DNA from: an uncultured Bacteroidota bacterium
GTDB lineage: Bacteria > Bacteroidota > Bacteroidia > Chitinophagales > Chitinophagaceae
Length of the DNA: 64,000 nucleotides
Direction: 5' to 3'
NCBI GenBank assembly: GCA_903910765.1
Contig: CAIWBA010000291.1
Location: forward strand, 83,492-147,491
How positions within the stretch are numbered: position 1 is the first letter of the stretch; each line of letters begins with the position of its first letter. The position numbers were made by a program, and so were the translations under genes. Below are positions 36,409-45,906 of this stretch, one piece after another. A model generated the notes under the pieces. That model had not been told where the DNA came from. It worked only from the letters and a program-made list of their open reading frames with translations, and ran no database searches.

Positions 36409-36479
36409 TGTCCTGTGGTGTAACGGCAGCACATCTGCTTTTGGCGCAGAGAATTGAGGTTCGAATCCTTGCGGGACAA
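36409..36479 (+). tRNA. tRNA-Gln (anticodon TTG)
   Basis: TGTCCTG/CGGGACA acceptor, TCTGC-TTTTGGC-GCAGA anticodon arm, GAGG-TTCGAAT-CCTT T-arm. Confidence 0.9.
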
Positions 36480-36484
36480 CCCGG

Positions 36485-36538
36485 ATCCATGTAAATTGAG
36501 CATAAACCAAATTGCTCTTCAGGTAGATTTACATGGAT
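36485..36538 (+). ncRNA. Structured element: 12-bp perfect inverted repeat with inner hairpin, between two tRNAs
   Basis: ATCCATGTAAAT...ATTTACATGGAT; inner GAGCA...TGCTC. Confidence 0.45.
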
Positions 36539-36589
36539 AAACAACCCGTCACGGTATACCCAAAGGGTAGGAGTGAACTGAAGAGAAAT

Positions 36590-36661
36590 GCTCCGTTCGT
36601 CTAACGGTTAGGACGTACCCCTTTCACGGGTAAAATACGGGTTCGATTCCCGTACAGAGTA
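36590..36661 (+). tRNA. tRNA-Glu (anticodon TTC)
   Basis: GCTCCGT/ACAGAGT acceptor, TACCC-CTTTCAC-GGGTA anticodon arm, ACGGG-TTCGATT-CCCGT T-arm. Confidence 0.9.
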
Positions 36662-36685
36662 CTTTGACTATTTTGGCACTTAGTG

Positions 36686-36695
36686 GATAAATAAC
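36686..36695 (+). promoter_or_regulatory. Late-promoter-like GATAAATAAC
   Basis: 22 nt upstream of CTS gene at 36717. Confidence 0.5.
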
Positions 36696-36716
36696 CATAT
36701 AAAATACAACAGTTAT

Positions 36717-37364
36717 ATGAAATATATTAAACTATTTGAGGATCACACTACTGATCAATCTGAAAATTCGCTTGACCAGGTTAAGTCAGAACTTGCAAGT
36801 ATTGCAAAAGGTACATTTAAGTATGCTGCAATTGATGTTGTACTAGATGCAACGGTTATGGATGACCACTATGAGATGCAAGTTGCTGACGAATTTGATA
36901 AAAATTATATAGAGGTTCTTTTGTGGATTGCTAATAGGCTTGGAATACAGGCAGATAGCTCTGATAATACATATAATCAAATGGTTGACTTTGGTCTAGT
37001 TGATATAGAATCTAGAGAATTACTTGATGGAATGGACTTTAGTAAAATTGTAACACTTTGGGACTCTGATTGCAACTTTCCTGCTTATAAATATCCTGGA
37101 GCAGGCAGCCCAGTTCAAATTGCACTACTTAACGAAATATTTCCTGATTTAGTTAAACCATTTGTAAATAATTATATTAAAAATGCAATACATATAGATT
37201 CAGTAAACATGTTATATTTACCTGAGCCATGTTCTATTATTGATAAAGAAGTGAATCTCCCGAAGGTTGAAGGTTTTATTTATGTAAAAATTGCAAAGTC
37301 AATGGGCTTAACATTTATTAGTATAGAAACTGACTATATTAATAAGTTTTTTGTTCAATTATAA
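36717..37364 (+). CDS. Putative capsid-targeted protein
   Basis: MKYIKLFE|DHTTD; internal YNQMVDFGLVD. Confidence 0.72.
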   Translation: MKYIKLFEDHTTDQSENSLDQVKSELASIAKGTFKYAAIDVVLDATVMDDHYEMQVADEFDKNYIEVLLWIANRLGIQADSSDNTYNQMVDFGLVDIESRELLDGMDFSKIVTLWDSDCNFPAYKYPGAGSPVQIALLNEIFPDLVKPFVNNYIKNAIHIDSVNMLYLPEPCSIIDKEVNLPKVEGFIYVKIAKSMGLTFISIETDYINKFFVQL

Positions 37365-37399
37365 TTAATATAGGGTATAATAATCCTAAAATAAAAAAT

Positions 37400-37789
37400 A
37401 TGACACAGACTACATTAGCAAATCATGCAAGCCGTTTAATGGAATTGCCAAACGACATCAAAGTTTTACAGTATAAAATTTTAGAAAAGTCAACTTCGTC
37501 TACATTAATTGCAGCAAGTGCTTCAAGTATTGAAGCAAAGATCAGAGTTGAAATAGGTTCAGAACTAGACCCAAACGGTAAAAAGATTTACTCAAATGCT
37601 GAGACCAGATCAGCTGAATTCGAAGAACGTACTCAATTTAATTCAGAGTTGTTATCAATTAGAGCAACATATGACTCATTACAAAAGGAAATACAGGAGT
37701 TAAAAATTCAGATCGAAACTTTAAGTAATGAACAGCGTAATATTCGATCAATCTTAAACTTCTTTGCTGGAGGTATAGATCATTTATAA
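37400..37789 (+). CDS. Coiled-coil hypothetical protein
   Basis: 129 aa, charged helical. Confidence 0.65.
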   Translation: MTQTTLANHASRLMELPNDIKVLQYKILEKSTSSTLIAASASSIEAKIRVEIGSELDPNGKKIYSNAETRSAEFEERTQFNSELLSIRATYDSLQKEIQELKIQIETLSNEQRNIRSILNFFAGGIDHL

Positions 37790-37833
37790 TTAGGATAGGT
37801 TGGCAATTTGCCATAAAACTAGGGTTTCCTATA

Positions 37834-37861
37834 AAACCGGTTCTTTTGGACCGGTTTTTTT
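37834..37861 (+). terminator. Rho-independent terminator
   Basis: AAACCGGTTC-TTTT-GGACCGGTTTTTTT. Confidence 0.85.
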
Positions 37862-37896
37862 ATGTGAGATAAATAGAATAAAGTAATTAAGATCTA

Positions 37897-38685
37897 ATGA
37901 GCACTACTCCATTTGCCTATAATCCTGGACAGACTACTATTTCTGGTGCTACCAATCTAGTAGATCTTTCAATAGGTACCAGTGCTCAAGAATATGCAGC
38001 CAATCCAGGTGGAATCACTTGGTGGATGGGTCCTGAGGATACTACTGGATACCTAATTGCCCGGCCAGTATCTGCTGGAAATCAGCCTACTCAATTAGGT
38101 GCAATAGGAACTGTCCGATTTGCCAGGAGTACTGCCTTAACTGATCAATCATTTTTAAATTTGGCAAACTATATTAAACGTGACTTAGGTGGATCGGCTG
38201 ATCTTGCAACCGCAGCAGCTGCACTTACTTGGTTAAATACTCAAGGCTATTGGACATCATGGACATCTGGTGTTACGTTTTCACAAGCATTTATCAATGC
38301 TACTGCACCAACCTCTACTGTTGAAACTGCATGGAATACATTTAGAGCTGCACTAACTGGTGGAACATATACTCAATTTGTTTGGTCAAGTACAAATGGA
38401 AGTTCAATAACTGTTAGTGATGCTACAAAAGTTCAGACTCTTGCAAATAATCTAAGAACTGCAACTGCCGGTAATGTAACAATTGGTGCAAATACCTGGT
38501 ATGTTGGAATAGGTTGCGGAATCCCTAAAATTGGTGGAGTTGCCGTTGAGTTCTCAAATGTAGGAAGTTGTACAGCTTCAAGCACCTATGCACTTAGACC
38601 AATGATTAATAATCAAAACTGGGGAGGTACCAACCAGTCAACTGTAAATGCACCAACTCAAACAATAACCCTAACTTTTAGCTAA
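37897..38685 (+). CDS. Modular tail fibre/adhesin-like protein
   Basis: N-term ~130 aa shared with 38843 ORF (QEYAANPGGITWWMGPE...LNTQGYWTSW), distinct C-term. Confidence 0.7.
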   Translation: MSTTPFAYNPGQTTISGATNLVDLSIGTSAQEYAANPGGITWWMGPEDTTGYLIARPVSAGNQPTQLGAIGTVRFARSTALTDQSFLNLANYIKRDLGGSADLATAAAALTWLNTQGYWTSWTSGVTFSQAFINATAPTSTVETAWNTFRAALTGGTYTQFVWSSTNGSSITVSDATKVQTLANNLRTATAGNVTIGANTWYVGIGCGIPKIGGVAVEFSNVGSCTASSTYALRPMINNQNWGGTNQSTVNAPTQTITLTFS

Positions 38686-38840
38686 TGGAAACATATCAAA
38701 TAATCGACTTAACTCAAGTACCAAATATTACAGTTCCAGGAAAAGAGTCAGTATCAATGGAAGATGCTATTATCTGGATAAATGAAAATGGTGGAGATTG
38801 CCCAGTGTGTAATTATACAGTTTTAAAAAATGAAGTTTAA
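38685..38840 (+). CDS. Small hypothetical protein
   Basis: METYQIIDLTQVPNITVPGKESVSMEDAIIWINENGGDCPVCNYTVLKNEV; ATG overlaps previous stop region. Confidence 0.6.
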   Translation: METYQIIDLTQVPNITVPGKESVSMEDAIIWINENGGDCPVCNYTVLKNEV

Positions 38841-38842
38841 TA

Positions 38843-39712
38843 ATGAGCTCAACCCCTTTTGCTAGAAATGCACAGCGTACTACAATCTCAGGAGTAACTA
38901 ACTTAGGGGATATTGGAGTAGGGACAACTGCTCAAGAATATGCAGCCAATCCAGGTGGACTTACTTGGTGGATGGGTCCTGAGGAATCAGATGGATATAT
39001 TATTTGTGCACCAGTTTCGGCAGAGAATCAACCTACTCAAGTAGGATCAGTTGGGTCTGTTCAATTTTGGAAAAGTTCTGCACTAAATGATTCATCCTTT
39101 CTTTCATTATCAAATTATCTTAAACGTAACTTAGGTGGAGCCGCTGACCTTGCAACTGCATCTGCTGCTCTAGCCTGGTTAACTACCCAAGGATATTGGA
39201 CATCATGGGTTCAACCATATGTTGCAGGTTTATATAAAACAACATATAGTGGATATTTTGCAGATAACGTTAGCTTCTTTGCAACTGCAACACCACAAAC
39301 ATTTTTAAATAATCCAGCTACCTCAGTTCAAACAACTGCAATATCCGAACCAGGATCGGATGATGGATCTAATTTCAGCTGTCAATGGTTAGGTTATTTT
39401 AAACCAACTACTACAGAAACTTATACTTTCTATACTTCATCCGATGATGCATCATATATGTGGATTGGTGCAACGGCACAATCAGGATTCACTACCACAA
39501 ATGCTACGGTTAATAATGGAGGTCTTCATGGAAACACCGAAAAATTTGGAACTATTGCACTAACTGCTGGTACTTATTATCCAGTCAGAATCCAATTTGG
39601 CGAACTAAGCGGTGGAGATGTTTTAACATTTAATTATTCAACTCCAACTATCACTAAAACAACTAATGTTACTGGATTAGTTTTCTATAATTCAACCACT
39701 AATAACTTCTAA
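38843..39712 (+). CDS. Modular adhesin-like protein with PA14-like C-terminal domain
   Basis: Shared N-term module; C-term GYFKPTTTETYTFYTSSDDASYMWIG typical of PA14. Confidence 0.75.
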   Translation: MSSTPFARNAQRTTISGVTNLGDIGVGTTAQEYAANPGGLTWWMGPEESDGYIICAPVSAENQPTQVGSVGSVQFWKSSALNDSSFLSLSNYLKRNLGGAADLATASAALAWLTTQGYWTSWVQPYVAGLYKTTYSGYFADNVSFFATATPQTFLNNPATSVQTTAISEPGSDDGSNFSCQWLGYFKPTTTETYTFYTSSDDASYMWIGATAQSGFTTTNATVNNGGLHGNTEKFGTIALTAGTYYPVRIQFGELSGGDVLTFNYSTPTITKTTNVTGLVFYNSTTNNF

Positions 39713-39740
39713 TAACTAAATAGTATGGTATATTAATACC

Positions 39741-40409
39741 ATGAATAGAGAATTCCAAAAGTACGCAATGAGCGAGCACGGCGTGTCCTCATTGAAATTA
39801 GATTATTACGCTAAGCAAGTTGAGTCATCTATGACTCCTTATATCTTAGAAGAACGCGAGATGCGTGTTACTCAAATGGATATTTTTTCCAGATTAATGA
39901 GAGACCGTATTCTTTGGGTTGCTGGTCCAGTAAATGACTACATGTCAACAATTGTCCAAGCCCAATTAATGTTCCTAGATTCAGTTGATACTACTGATAT
40001 TACAATGCATATTGACTCTCCAGGAGGATCAGTAAAATCAGGTCTTTCAATGGTTGATGTAATGGACTATATTCGTCCAAATATCCGAACTGTAAATACT
40101 GGGATGGCTGCCTCAATGGGATCTATTCTATTAGGTGCAGGAACTAAAGGTAAACGTAGTTCATTAAGACACTCAACAACCATGTTGCATCAATCTTCTG
40201 GAGGTTTTAGTGGAAATATCCAAGATGCTGAAGTTGACTGGGCTGAATGGCAAAAAGTAAACCATGAACTATTTGTACTGCTTGGTAAATACTGCGGTAA
40301 AAAACCTGAGCAAGTAAAAAAAGATGCAACCAGAGATTTTTGGTTAAGTGCAGAAGAGGCTGTAAAATACGGAATCATTGATGAAATAATAATTAAGAAA
40401 CCTAAATAG
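39741..40409 (+). CDS. ClpP-like serine protease
   Basis: DSPGGSVKSGLSMVDVMDYI, TGMAASMGSILLGAGTKGKRSSLRHSTTMLHQ. Confidence 0.9.
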   Translation: MNREFQKYAMSEHGVSSLKLDYYAKQVESSMTPYILEEREMRVTQMDIFSRLMRDRILWVAGPVNDYMSTIVQAQLMFLDSVDTTDITMHIDSPGGSVKSGLSMVDVMDYIRPNIRTVNTGMAASMGSILLGAGTKGKRSSLRHSTTMLHQSSGGFSGNIQDAEVDWAEWQKVNHELFVLLGKYCGKKPEQVKKDATRDFWLSAEEAVKYGIIDEIIIKKPK

Positions 40410-40410
40410 T

Positions 40411-40830
40411 ATGACAGATAAAGTATTAATACTTCTACGTGGAGTTCCTGGAGCAGGCAAAAGCACATTAGCAAATTATATATGGAATGGGAGTTGGACT
40501 TTCGAAGCTGATAAATTTTTTGATACACCAGATGGCGGTTATAAATTTGATGCAACTAAATTAAAAGAGGCACATGAATGGTGCCGACTTGGTGTAGAGA
40601 CAGCAATGGAAGAAAATATCCAAACTAATGGAGCATATTATCAACAAATAGTTGTGTCAAATACATTTACTCGTGAATGGGAAATGCAGGCATATATTGA
40701 CTTAGCTAACGAGTTTGGCTATACAATAGTCTCCCTAATTGTTGAGAACCGTCATGGTGGAGAGAATGTACACGGAGTACCAGCAGATAAAGTTCAAGAA
40801 ATGCGTGATCGCTTTGAAATTAAATTATGA
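40411..40830 (+). CDS. P-loop kinase (AAA_33/PNK-like)
   Basis: LLRGVPGAGKSTLANYI Walker A; VVSNTFTREWEM. Confidence 0.75.
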   Translation: MTDKVLILLRGVPGAGKSTLANYIWNGSWTFEADKFFDTPDGGYKFDATKLKEAHEWCRLGVETAMEENIQTNGAYYQQIVVSNTFTREWEMQAYIDLANEFGYTIVSLIVENRHGGENVHGVPADKVQEMRDRFEIKL

Positions 40831-41141
40831 TAAAACCATTTAGAAAAATAGTAAAGGATTGGAATGAGGCTACTCCATTTGAAGTATGGGAAGGGCTTAG
40901 AGATAATTTTACGTTCGGTTTCATTGGAGCAACCTTAGTTGTATTCATATCAACCAGAGTTGATATTGCAGTTATGGTTGGGTATTTAGTGTACTACTTC
41001 TTTATGGGTAAAATTGTTAATCGACCAAAATATGTAACTGATCTTGGCAAATTAGTGGTATTTCCAATTCCTTCTGCTATTGGAGCTTTTACTGGATATA
41101 AGTTATCATACATCTTAATTGAATTAATACACAATTTATAG
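40827..41141 (+). CDS. Membrane protein
   Basis: TM segments. Confidence 0.65.
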   Translation: MIKPFRKIVKDWNEATPFEVWEGLRDNFTFGFIGATLVVFISTRVDIAVMVGYLVYYFFMGKIVNRPKYVTDLGKLVVFPIPSAIGAFTGYKLSYILIELIHNL

Positions 41142-41173
41142 TATAATAGTATAAACCTTAAAAACATAAAATT

Positions 41174-41515
41174 ATGGACAAAAAACAGGTACTACAGATA
41201 ATCCTAACTAAATTAGGAGAATTCTTTAAAAAATTAGGTAACTTATTAATATTGGCAGTTGCTCTAGTTGCAGGTTTCTTTATTGGTTACTACTATTGGA
41301 TGGTAACAAATAAGACTGAAAAAACCCAATGGGATAATATTAAACCATTATCAACTACATCAGTTGCAATAAACGAGCGTAATGAACTATTGGTAATTGA
41401 CCGAAAGACTGGAGTCTATTCAATTTATCAAGACTCAATTGGTATTGTTATTTTTAATCTATATGCAAACCGTATGTATAAACAGGTAGCAGCACCAGTT
41501 GCTCCACAACACTAA
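41174..41515 (+). CDS. Membrane protein
   Basis: One N-terminal TM segment. Confidence 0.65.
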   Translation: MDKKQVLQIILTKLGEFFKKLGNLLILAVALVAGFFIGYYYWMVTNKTEKTQWDNIKPLSTTSVAINERNELLVIDRKTGVYSIYQDSIGIVIFNLYANRMYKQVAAPVAPQH

Positions 41516-41519
41516 TCAC

Positions 41520-42041
41520 ATGTTTTCAATAAAGTCAGTAATCGTCATATTTTGTTTTGTACTGCTTGGTGTAATTTGGTCTTATGAAATGCGTGAACGT
41601 CAATCTCTTAGATTACCAGACGGCTCTATTAGTATTCAGGATGCTCCACCATCTATTAGACTATATGATTACCTAAAGACCTATTCTAAACAGTATGGAG
41701 TTCCATTTCATATTGCATATGGAGTAGCGCATAAAGAGACTGGTTATAACGGGCCATTTCATTGGAAATATAATCCAAAACAGACTTCATTTGCCTCTGC
41801 ATATGGTGCAATGCAGATTCAAGTTCCAACTGGCCAATCTGCATGGAAAGAGGTCAAGGTAACATCAAAGCTGTTATTAACTGATCTGAGATTTAATGTT
41901 GAAACATCAATGATTATCTTGTCTAAACTAAAAAAGAAATTTGGCAGATGGGATATTGCACTTGGCTGTTATAATACAGGCAGACCATTAGTTAATTCAT
42001 ATGCACTAGAAATTGTAAATTCAACTATACCAAATGATTAA
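41520..42041 (+). CDS. Lytic transglycosylase (SLT-like), membrane anchored
   Basis: GVPFHIAYGVAHKETGY..., AYGAMQIQVPTGQSA, LGCYNTG. Confidence 0.82.
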   Translation: MFSIKSVIVIFCFVLLGVIWSYEMRERQSLRLPDGSISIQDAPPSIRLYDYLKTYSKQYGVPFHIAYGVAHKETGYNGPFHWKYNPKQTSFASAYGAMQIQVPTGQSAWKEVKVTSKLLLTDLRFNVETSMIILSKLKKKFGRWDIALGCYNTGRPLVNSYALEIVNSTIPND

Positions 42042-42645
42042 TAATCTTGAAATAATTAAGTCTTTACTTAACTTTGAAAAGGCTGGAGACTTTTACATGC
42101 TCTATGTCTTTAAACGTAAGAAGGACCAACCTGAAGGAGAGCGCGATAACCATCAATCTGTAAGAACTATTAAAACGTATTGTATTGAGAGTATTGAGTA
42201 CTTAGATAAGCGGTATGACGAAATAAAAGTATTATGTGAAGTATTTAAGGCTCGTGCATATATTCATGTACAGAAACAAAATCACCATGACGTTTCATTG
42301 GATATGATGATTAACTTGGCAGAACGAATAAAAAATGGAAAGCTAAATCAACAAGGTCTATTTGACTCAGTAGTTGGCCAAATCAAAACTCATGAAAAAC
42401 GTTGGATAGTTGATATTGATACAAAGGACGAGATAACAGTTCATCGAGCGGCTCACATAATTGATTTAGTAAAACCGGAAGGCCCAAAAATTAGTGCAGT
42501 TATCCCAACTAAAAATGGATATCATTTAATTACTAGCAGGTTTGATGTCTTAGAATTCAATAGGAAGCTGAGTGTATATGGAGATATTCCAGATATCCAA
42601 AAAAAGAATCCAACCTTACTGTATTTACCGGACTCTTTAAAATAA
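42034..42645 (+). CDS. Possible minimal AEP/primase-like protein
   Basis: WIVDIDTKDE (hDhD) and IPTKNGYHLITSRFD (sxH-like); weak. Confidence 0.45.
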   Translation: MINNLEIIKSLLNFEKAGDFYMLYVFKRKKDQPEGERDNHQSVRTIKTYCIESIEYLDKRYDEIKVLCEVFKARAYIHVQKQNHHDVSLDMMINLAERIKNGKLNQQGLFDSVVGQIKTHEKRWIVDIDTKDEITVHRAAHIIDLVKPEGPKISAVIPTKNGYHLITSRFDVLEFNRKLSVYGDIPDIQKKNPTLLYLPDSLK

Positions 42646-42667
42646 TATAAATTAAAAATTAAATTAA

Positions 42668-42928
42668 ATGGCAGATTTTTGTAATAAATGCGCTCACGTA
42701 ATGTGGGGAGAAGATTTTGAACCTGAAATAGATGTTCCGCAAATTGCTACTAAACTTACCAATGGCTACTATATTCCAGTTATTTGCGAAGGGTGCGGAC
42801 TAATAGCAATTTCAAAAGATGAAGATGGTAAAGTTATATTAGCATACGGAGACAGTGATGGTGATGATATGGCATGGGAGTCTCTTGATGATTGGCAAGA
42901 AAAAGAACCAAAATTAAAAATTAGATAA
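42668..42928 (+). CDS. Zinc-ribbon-like protein
   Basis: FCNKCAH...VICEGCGL. Confidence 0.65.
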   Translation: MADFCNKCAHVMWGEDFEPEIDVPQIATKLTNGYYIPVICEGCGLIAISKDEDGKVILAYGDSDGDDMAWESLDDWQEKEPKLKIR

Positions 42929-43176
42929 TGACAGACTTAGAAAAATTTCAACTTGTAAATTCTTGTGAAACGGCAGAAGACTTAGTTTCTGCAATTAAAC
43001 AGATAGCCGATCCTGAAACTGGAAAGATCCAAGGTCGAGTTAAAGAATTTAGTGCTAAAAAAATGGCAGGATACGTAATATTAGTAGTTAATCAAGAATT
43101 GCCAGCTGAATTATTAACTAGAGAATTTGGAATTCGGCAACAAGCTCTCTATCTTAGGTACTATATAAAAAACTAA
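42928..43176 (+). CDS. Hypothetical protein
   Basis: 82 aa ORF. Confidence 0.65.
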   Translation: MTDLEKFQLVNSCETAEDLVSAIKQIADPETGKIQGRVKEFSAKKMAGYVILVVNQELPAELLTREFGIRQQALYLRYYIKN

Positions 43177-43182
43177 ATTAAC

Positions 43183-43476
43183 ATGAATACTGAAGACAAA
43201 ATATCAGAATTAGAATATAGACTAAAGCTACGAAGTAATATTATGTTTGAATTGATGAATGCAGTCGAACATTATCAAAAACGTTCTCATGAAATAGAAC
43301 GTATTAGCCTTGAGCTATTGACTTGCCCATGGTGGAAAATTACAAAGATTATCAAATTAGAAAAGAGAATTCACTTGGCAATATTAAGTCATATGGAAGA
43401 TACGTCAATTGACAAAACTTTTAGTAATTTAAAAGACTTAGCAAAAGGCCATTTAGACGAGATTAACGGAAAATGA
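43183..43476 (+). CDS. Hypothetical protein
   Basis: 97 aa ORF. Confidence 0.65.
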   Translation: MNTEDKISELEYRLKLRSNIMFELMNAVEHYQKRSHEIERISLELLTCPWWKITKIIKLEKRIHLAILSHMEDTSIDKTFSNLKDLAKGHLDEINGK

Positions 43477-44105
43477 AGTTAACTATACAGTCTCATCAGC
43501 AGGTTTGGTTTACCTCAGACACTCATTATATGCATAAGAATATTTGCAGAGTTGGATCTGACTGGCCGGCTGATAGTAAGACTCGTGATTTTGGGTCATT
43601 AGCCGATATGAATACTACTCTAGTTGATAATATAAATCAGGTAGTTATGGAAGATGATATATTATTCCATCTAGGAGATTGGTCATTTGGAGGATACTCT
43701 AATATTGAAGGGTTTAGGCAGCGTATCAACTGTAAGAATATTCATATTATATTAGGAAATCACGACCATCACATAGAAAATGATAAGGGAGGAATTCAAG
43801 GTCTATTCAATTCAGTACATAATTATCTTAAGCTTCAGATAACGGGTCAACAACCTGAAATCAGTAAAACTTTTGTTCTGTGCCATTATCCAATTGCAAG
43901 TTGGCATGATATGAATCGTGGAGTAATTCAACTACATGGACATGTACATTTACCTGAACACCTGAAATTACATGAAGGTCAAGCAATGGACGTTGGAGTA
44001 GATGGAAATAGGTTTAAGCCATATTCGCTAACTGAAATTTTAGAGACCATGAAGGATCGACCAATAAAGCATTTACGATTACCGAATGATCATCACGAAG
44101 AATAA
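43473..44105 (+). CDS. Metallophosphoesterase
   Basis: WFTSDTHYMHKN, FHLGDWSFGG, ILGNHDHH, CHYP, LHGHVH. Confidence 0.9.
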   Translation: MKLTIQSHQQVWFTSDTHYMHKNICRVGSDWPADSKTRDFGSLADMNTTLVDNINQVVMEDDILFHLGDWSFGGYSNIEGFRQRINCKNIHIILGNHDHHIENDKGGIQGLFNSVHNYLKLQITGQQPEISKTFVLCHYPIASWHDMNRGVIQLHGHVHLPEHLKLHEGQAMDVGVDGNRFKPYSLTEILETMKDRPIKHLRLPNDHHEE

Positions 44106-44111
44106 TATAGT

Positions 44112-44429
44112 ATGGCATCACAAAAATTAAGAAGAGAATATACAATATATGATAAATCAATGAAACGCTCAACTGGTTTATTTAGTAAGGTACTCATAAC
44201 TGAAGAGTTTGTGTTCTATCATAATTACCATGATACTGATGCTAGCCAAAATGTAGAAATGTATAGAAGACTTGGAGGTCCTACCCTTCAATTAATTTCA
44301 AAAGACTGTATTGCAAATGAAAAGTTGTTTGAGGAACTACAGAAACAGAAATGGAGATATATTTCTCAAACAATGAAAAAAAATTATAAATTACATATAG
44401 ATGATTCAACAAATAGACTCCTTAATTAA
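44112..44429 (+). CDS. Hypothetical protein
   Basis: 105 aa ORF. Confidence 0.6.
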   Translation: MASQKLRREYTIYDKSMKRSTGLFSKVLITEEFVFYHNYHDTDASQNVEMYRRLGGPTLQLISKDCIANEKLFEELQKQKWRYISQTMKKNYKLHIDDSTNRLLN

Positions 44430-44880
44430 GGACATTAATACAAAACCTCAATGGGGTTCAAAGGAATTGACTCCAAAACTACAGTCTCTTTCTGATCAAT
44501 TAGAAAAGCAGTTACAAACAGATGGTAAAGTTGTAGCATTCAAAGGTACCAATAAAAAATCAAAAGTAAGTGTACTTAAAAAATATGATCTTCTATACCT
44601 GGCAATAGTTGGGGTTCCGCATTATTTTCTGATACATAAAATTGATAAAGATACCGTTTTTGGAATTATTTTTACCTCAACTAATAAACCTGAACACTGT
44701 ATACACGAAGTAGCAGAGGACCGAATCCTTGAAGGTTCATTTGCAACCTGTACCTATTTTACAGTTTCATTAGCTGAAGCAATGGACTCGTTTATACGAG
44801 TTTATGAAAGTAAAAAAGAGGCTGATGATATTTTTGTAAAGGTAAAGGCTCATTATAAAACAGTTTTTAATTTTAAATAG
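44401..44880 (+). CDS. Hypothetical protein
   Basis: 159 aa ORF. Confidence 0.65.
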   Translation: MIQQIDSLIKDINTKPQWGSKELTPKLQSLSDQLEKQLQTDGKVVAFKGTNKKSKVSVLKKYDLLYLAIVGVPHYFLIHKIDKDTVFGIIFTSTNKPEHCIHEVAEDRILEGSFATCTYFTVSLAEAMDSFIRVYESKKEADDIFVKVKAHYKTVFNFK

Positions 44881-45015
44881 ATGAGACAGTTAAGTTACTA
44901 TATTGTAATAGGTCTATGTATCCTAATTGGTATACCTATTGTATTACTAATATTTGGAATTTTATGGATTCATGATAGGATTCATAAACTCACATGTAAG
45001 AGTTGTAGGATATGA
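44881..45015 (+). CDS. Small membrane protein, N-half homologue of 48065 ORF
   Basis: MRQLSYYIVIGLCILIGIPIVLLIFGILWIHDRIHKLTCKSCRI. Confidence 0.6.
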   Translation: MRQLSYYIVIGLCILIGIPIVLLIFGILWIHDRIHKLTCKSCRI

Positions 45016-45116
45016 AGAAGAAGACCAAATTAAAAATATTTTTAGTGTATGTTGGGTTTATTATTGGTATAATAATAACAGTAATAACATTGGCATTAAC
45101 TGGTCATTTAAAATAA
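45012..45116 (+). CDS. Small membrane protein, C-half homologue of 48065 ORF
   Basis: MKKKTKLKIFLVYVGFIIGIIITVITLALTGHLK; ATG overlaps upstream TGA. Confidence 0.6.
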   Translation: MKKKTKLKIFLVYVGFIIGIIITVITLALTGHLK

Positions 45117-45122
45117 CTAATT

Positions 45123-45656
45123 ATGGAAACACTAGACACAAAAATTGAATGGATTGTAGCTCAACACCGAGATACTAATCATAAATACGATCAATATTTA
45201 CCGTATGAATTCCACTTAAGAATGGTAGTTGAGTTTGCAAATAAATTTAAACATCTAATTACATATGAGCCAGACCTAGAAGGCGTAATACTTGGAGCAT
45301 GGGGACATGATCTTATTGAGGATACTCGAGTTTCATATAATGATGTTAGATCAGAACTTGGAGATCTTGCTGCCGATATTATATATGCTTGCACAAATGA
45401 AAAAGGTAAAAACCGAGAAGACCGAGCAAATGACAAATATTACAGAATAATACAGTCAACTCCATATGCAACCTTTGTTAAATTATGTGATCGCATGGCA
45501 AATGCAACCTATTCAAAAAGTATATCAAGTCGTATGTTTGACCTGTATAGGAAAGAAAATCCAGAGTTTACCAGTAAATTAGGTTATTCAATTAATGAGT
45601 ACCATGAGTATGGAGAAATGTTTGGCTACTTAAATGACATTTTTAAGTATAATTAA
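45123..45656 (+). CDS. HD-domain hydrolase, RelA/SpoT-MESH1-like
   Basis: FHLRMVV...ILGAWGHDLIEDTRVSYNDV...VKLCDRMANATYS. Confidence 0.78.
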   Translation: METLDTKIEWIVAQHRDTNHKYDQYLPYEFHLRMVVEFANKFKHLITYEPDLEGVILGAWGHDLIEDTRVSYNDVRSELGDLAADIIYACTNEKGKNREDRANDKYYRIIQSTPYATFVKLCDRMANATYSKSISSRMFDLYRKENPEFTSKLGYSINEYHEYGEMFGYLNDIFKYN

Positions 45657-45659
45657 AAT

Positions 45660-45899
45660 ATGGAAGAATCTACTAAACCTGAGTTAATGAGTGCCTCCTT
45701 TACATTTTCGCAAGAAGGAAATTGTGTAGATGGAGGATCTGGAGAATACGAAGAATTAACATTACGTTGTGAATCAAGTTTAGGTATTGATAATGATAGA
45801 GGGTGTTTTTATGTGTTAGAAACAAAAAAATGGTCAATTGACTCAACCTCTGACTTGCAAGAATTATTTGACAGAATAGATAAAACAATAAAAAAATAG
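45660..45899 (+). CDS. Hypothetical protein
   Basis: 79 aa ORF. Confidence 0.6.
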   Translation: MEESTKPELMSASFTFSQEGNCVDGGSGEYEELTLRCESSLGIDNDRGCFYVLETKKWSIDSTSDLQELFDRIDKTIKK

Positions 45900-45906
45900 T
45901 AAATAA

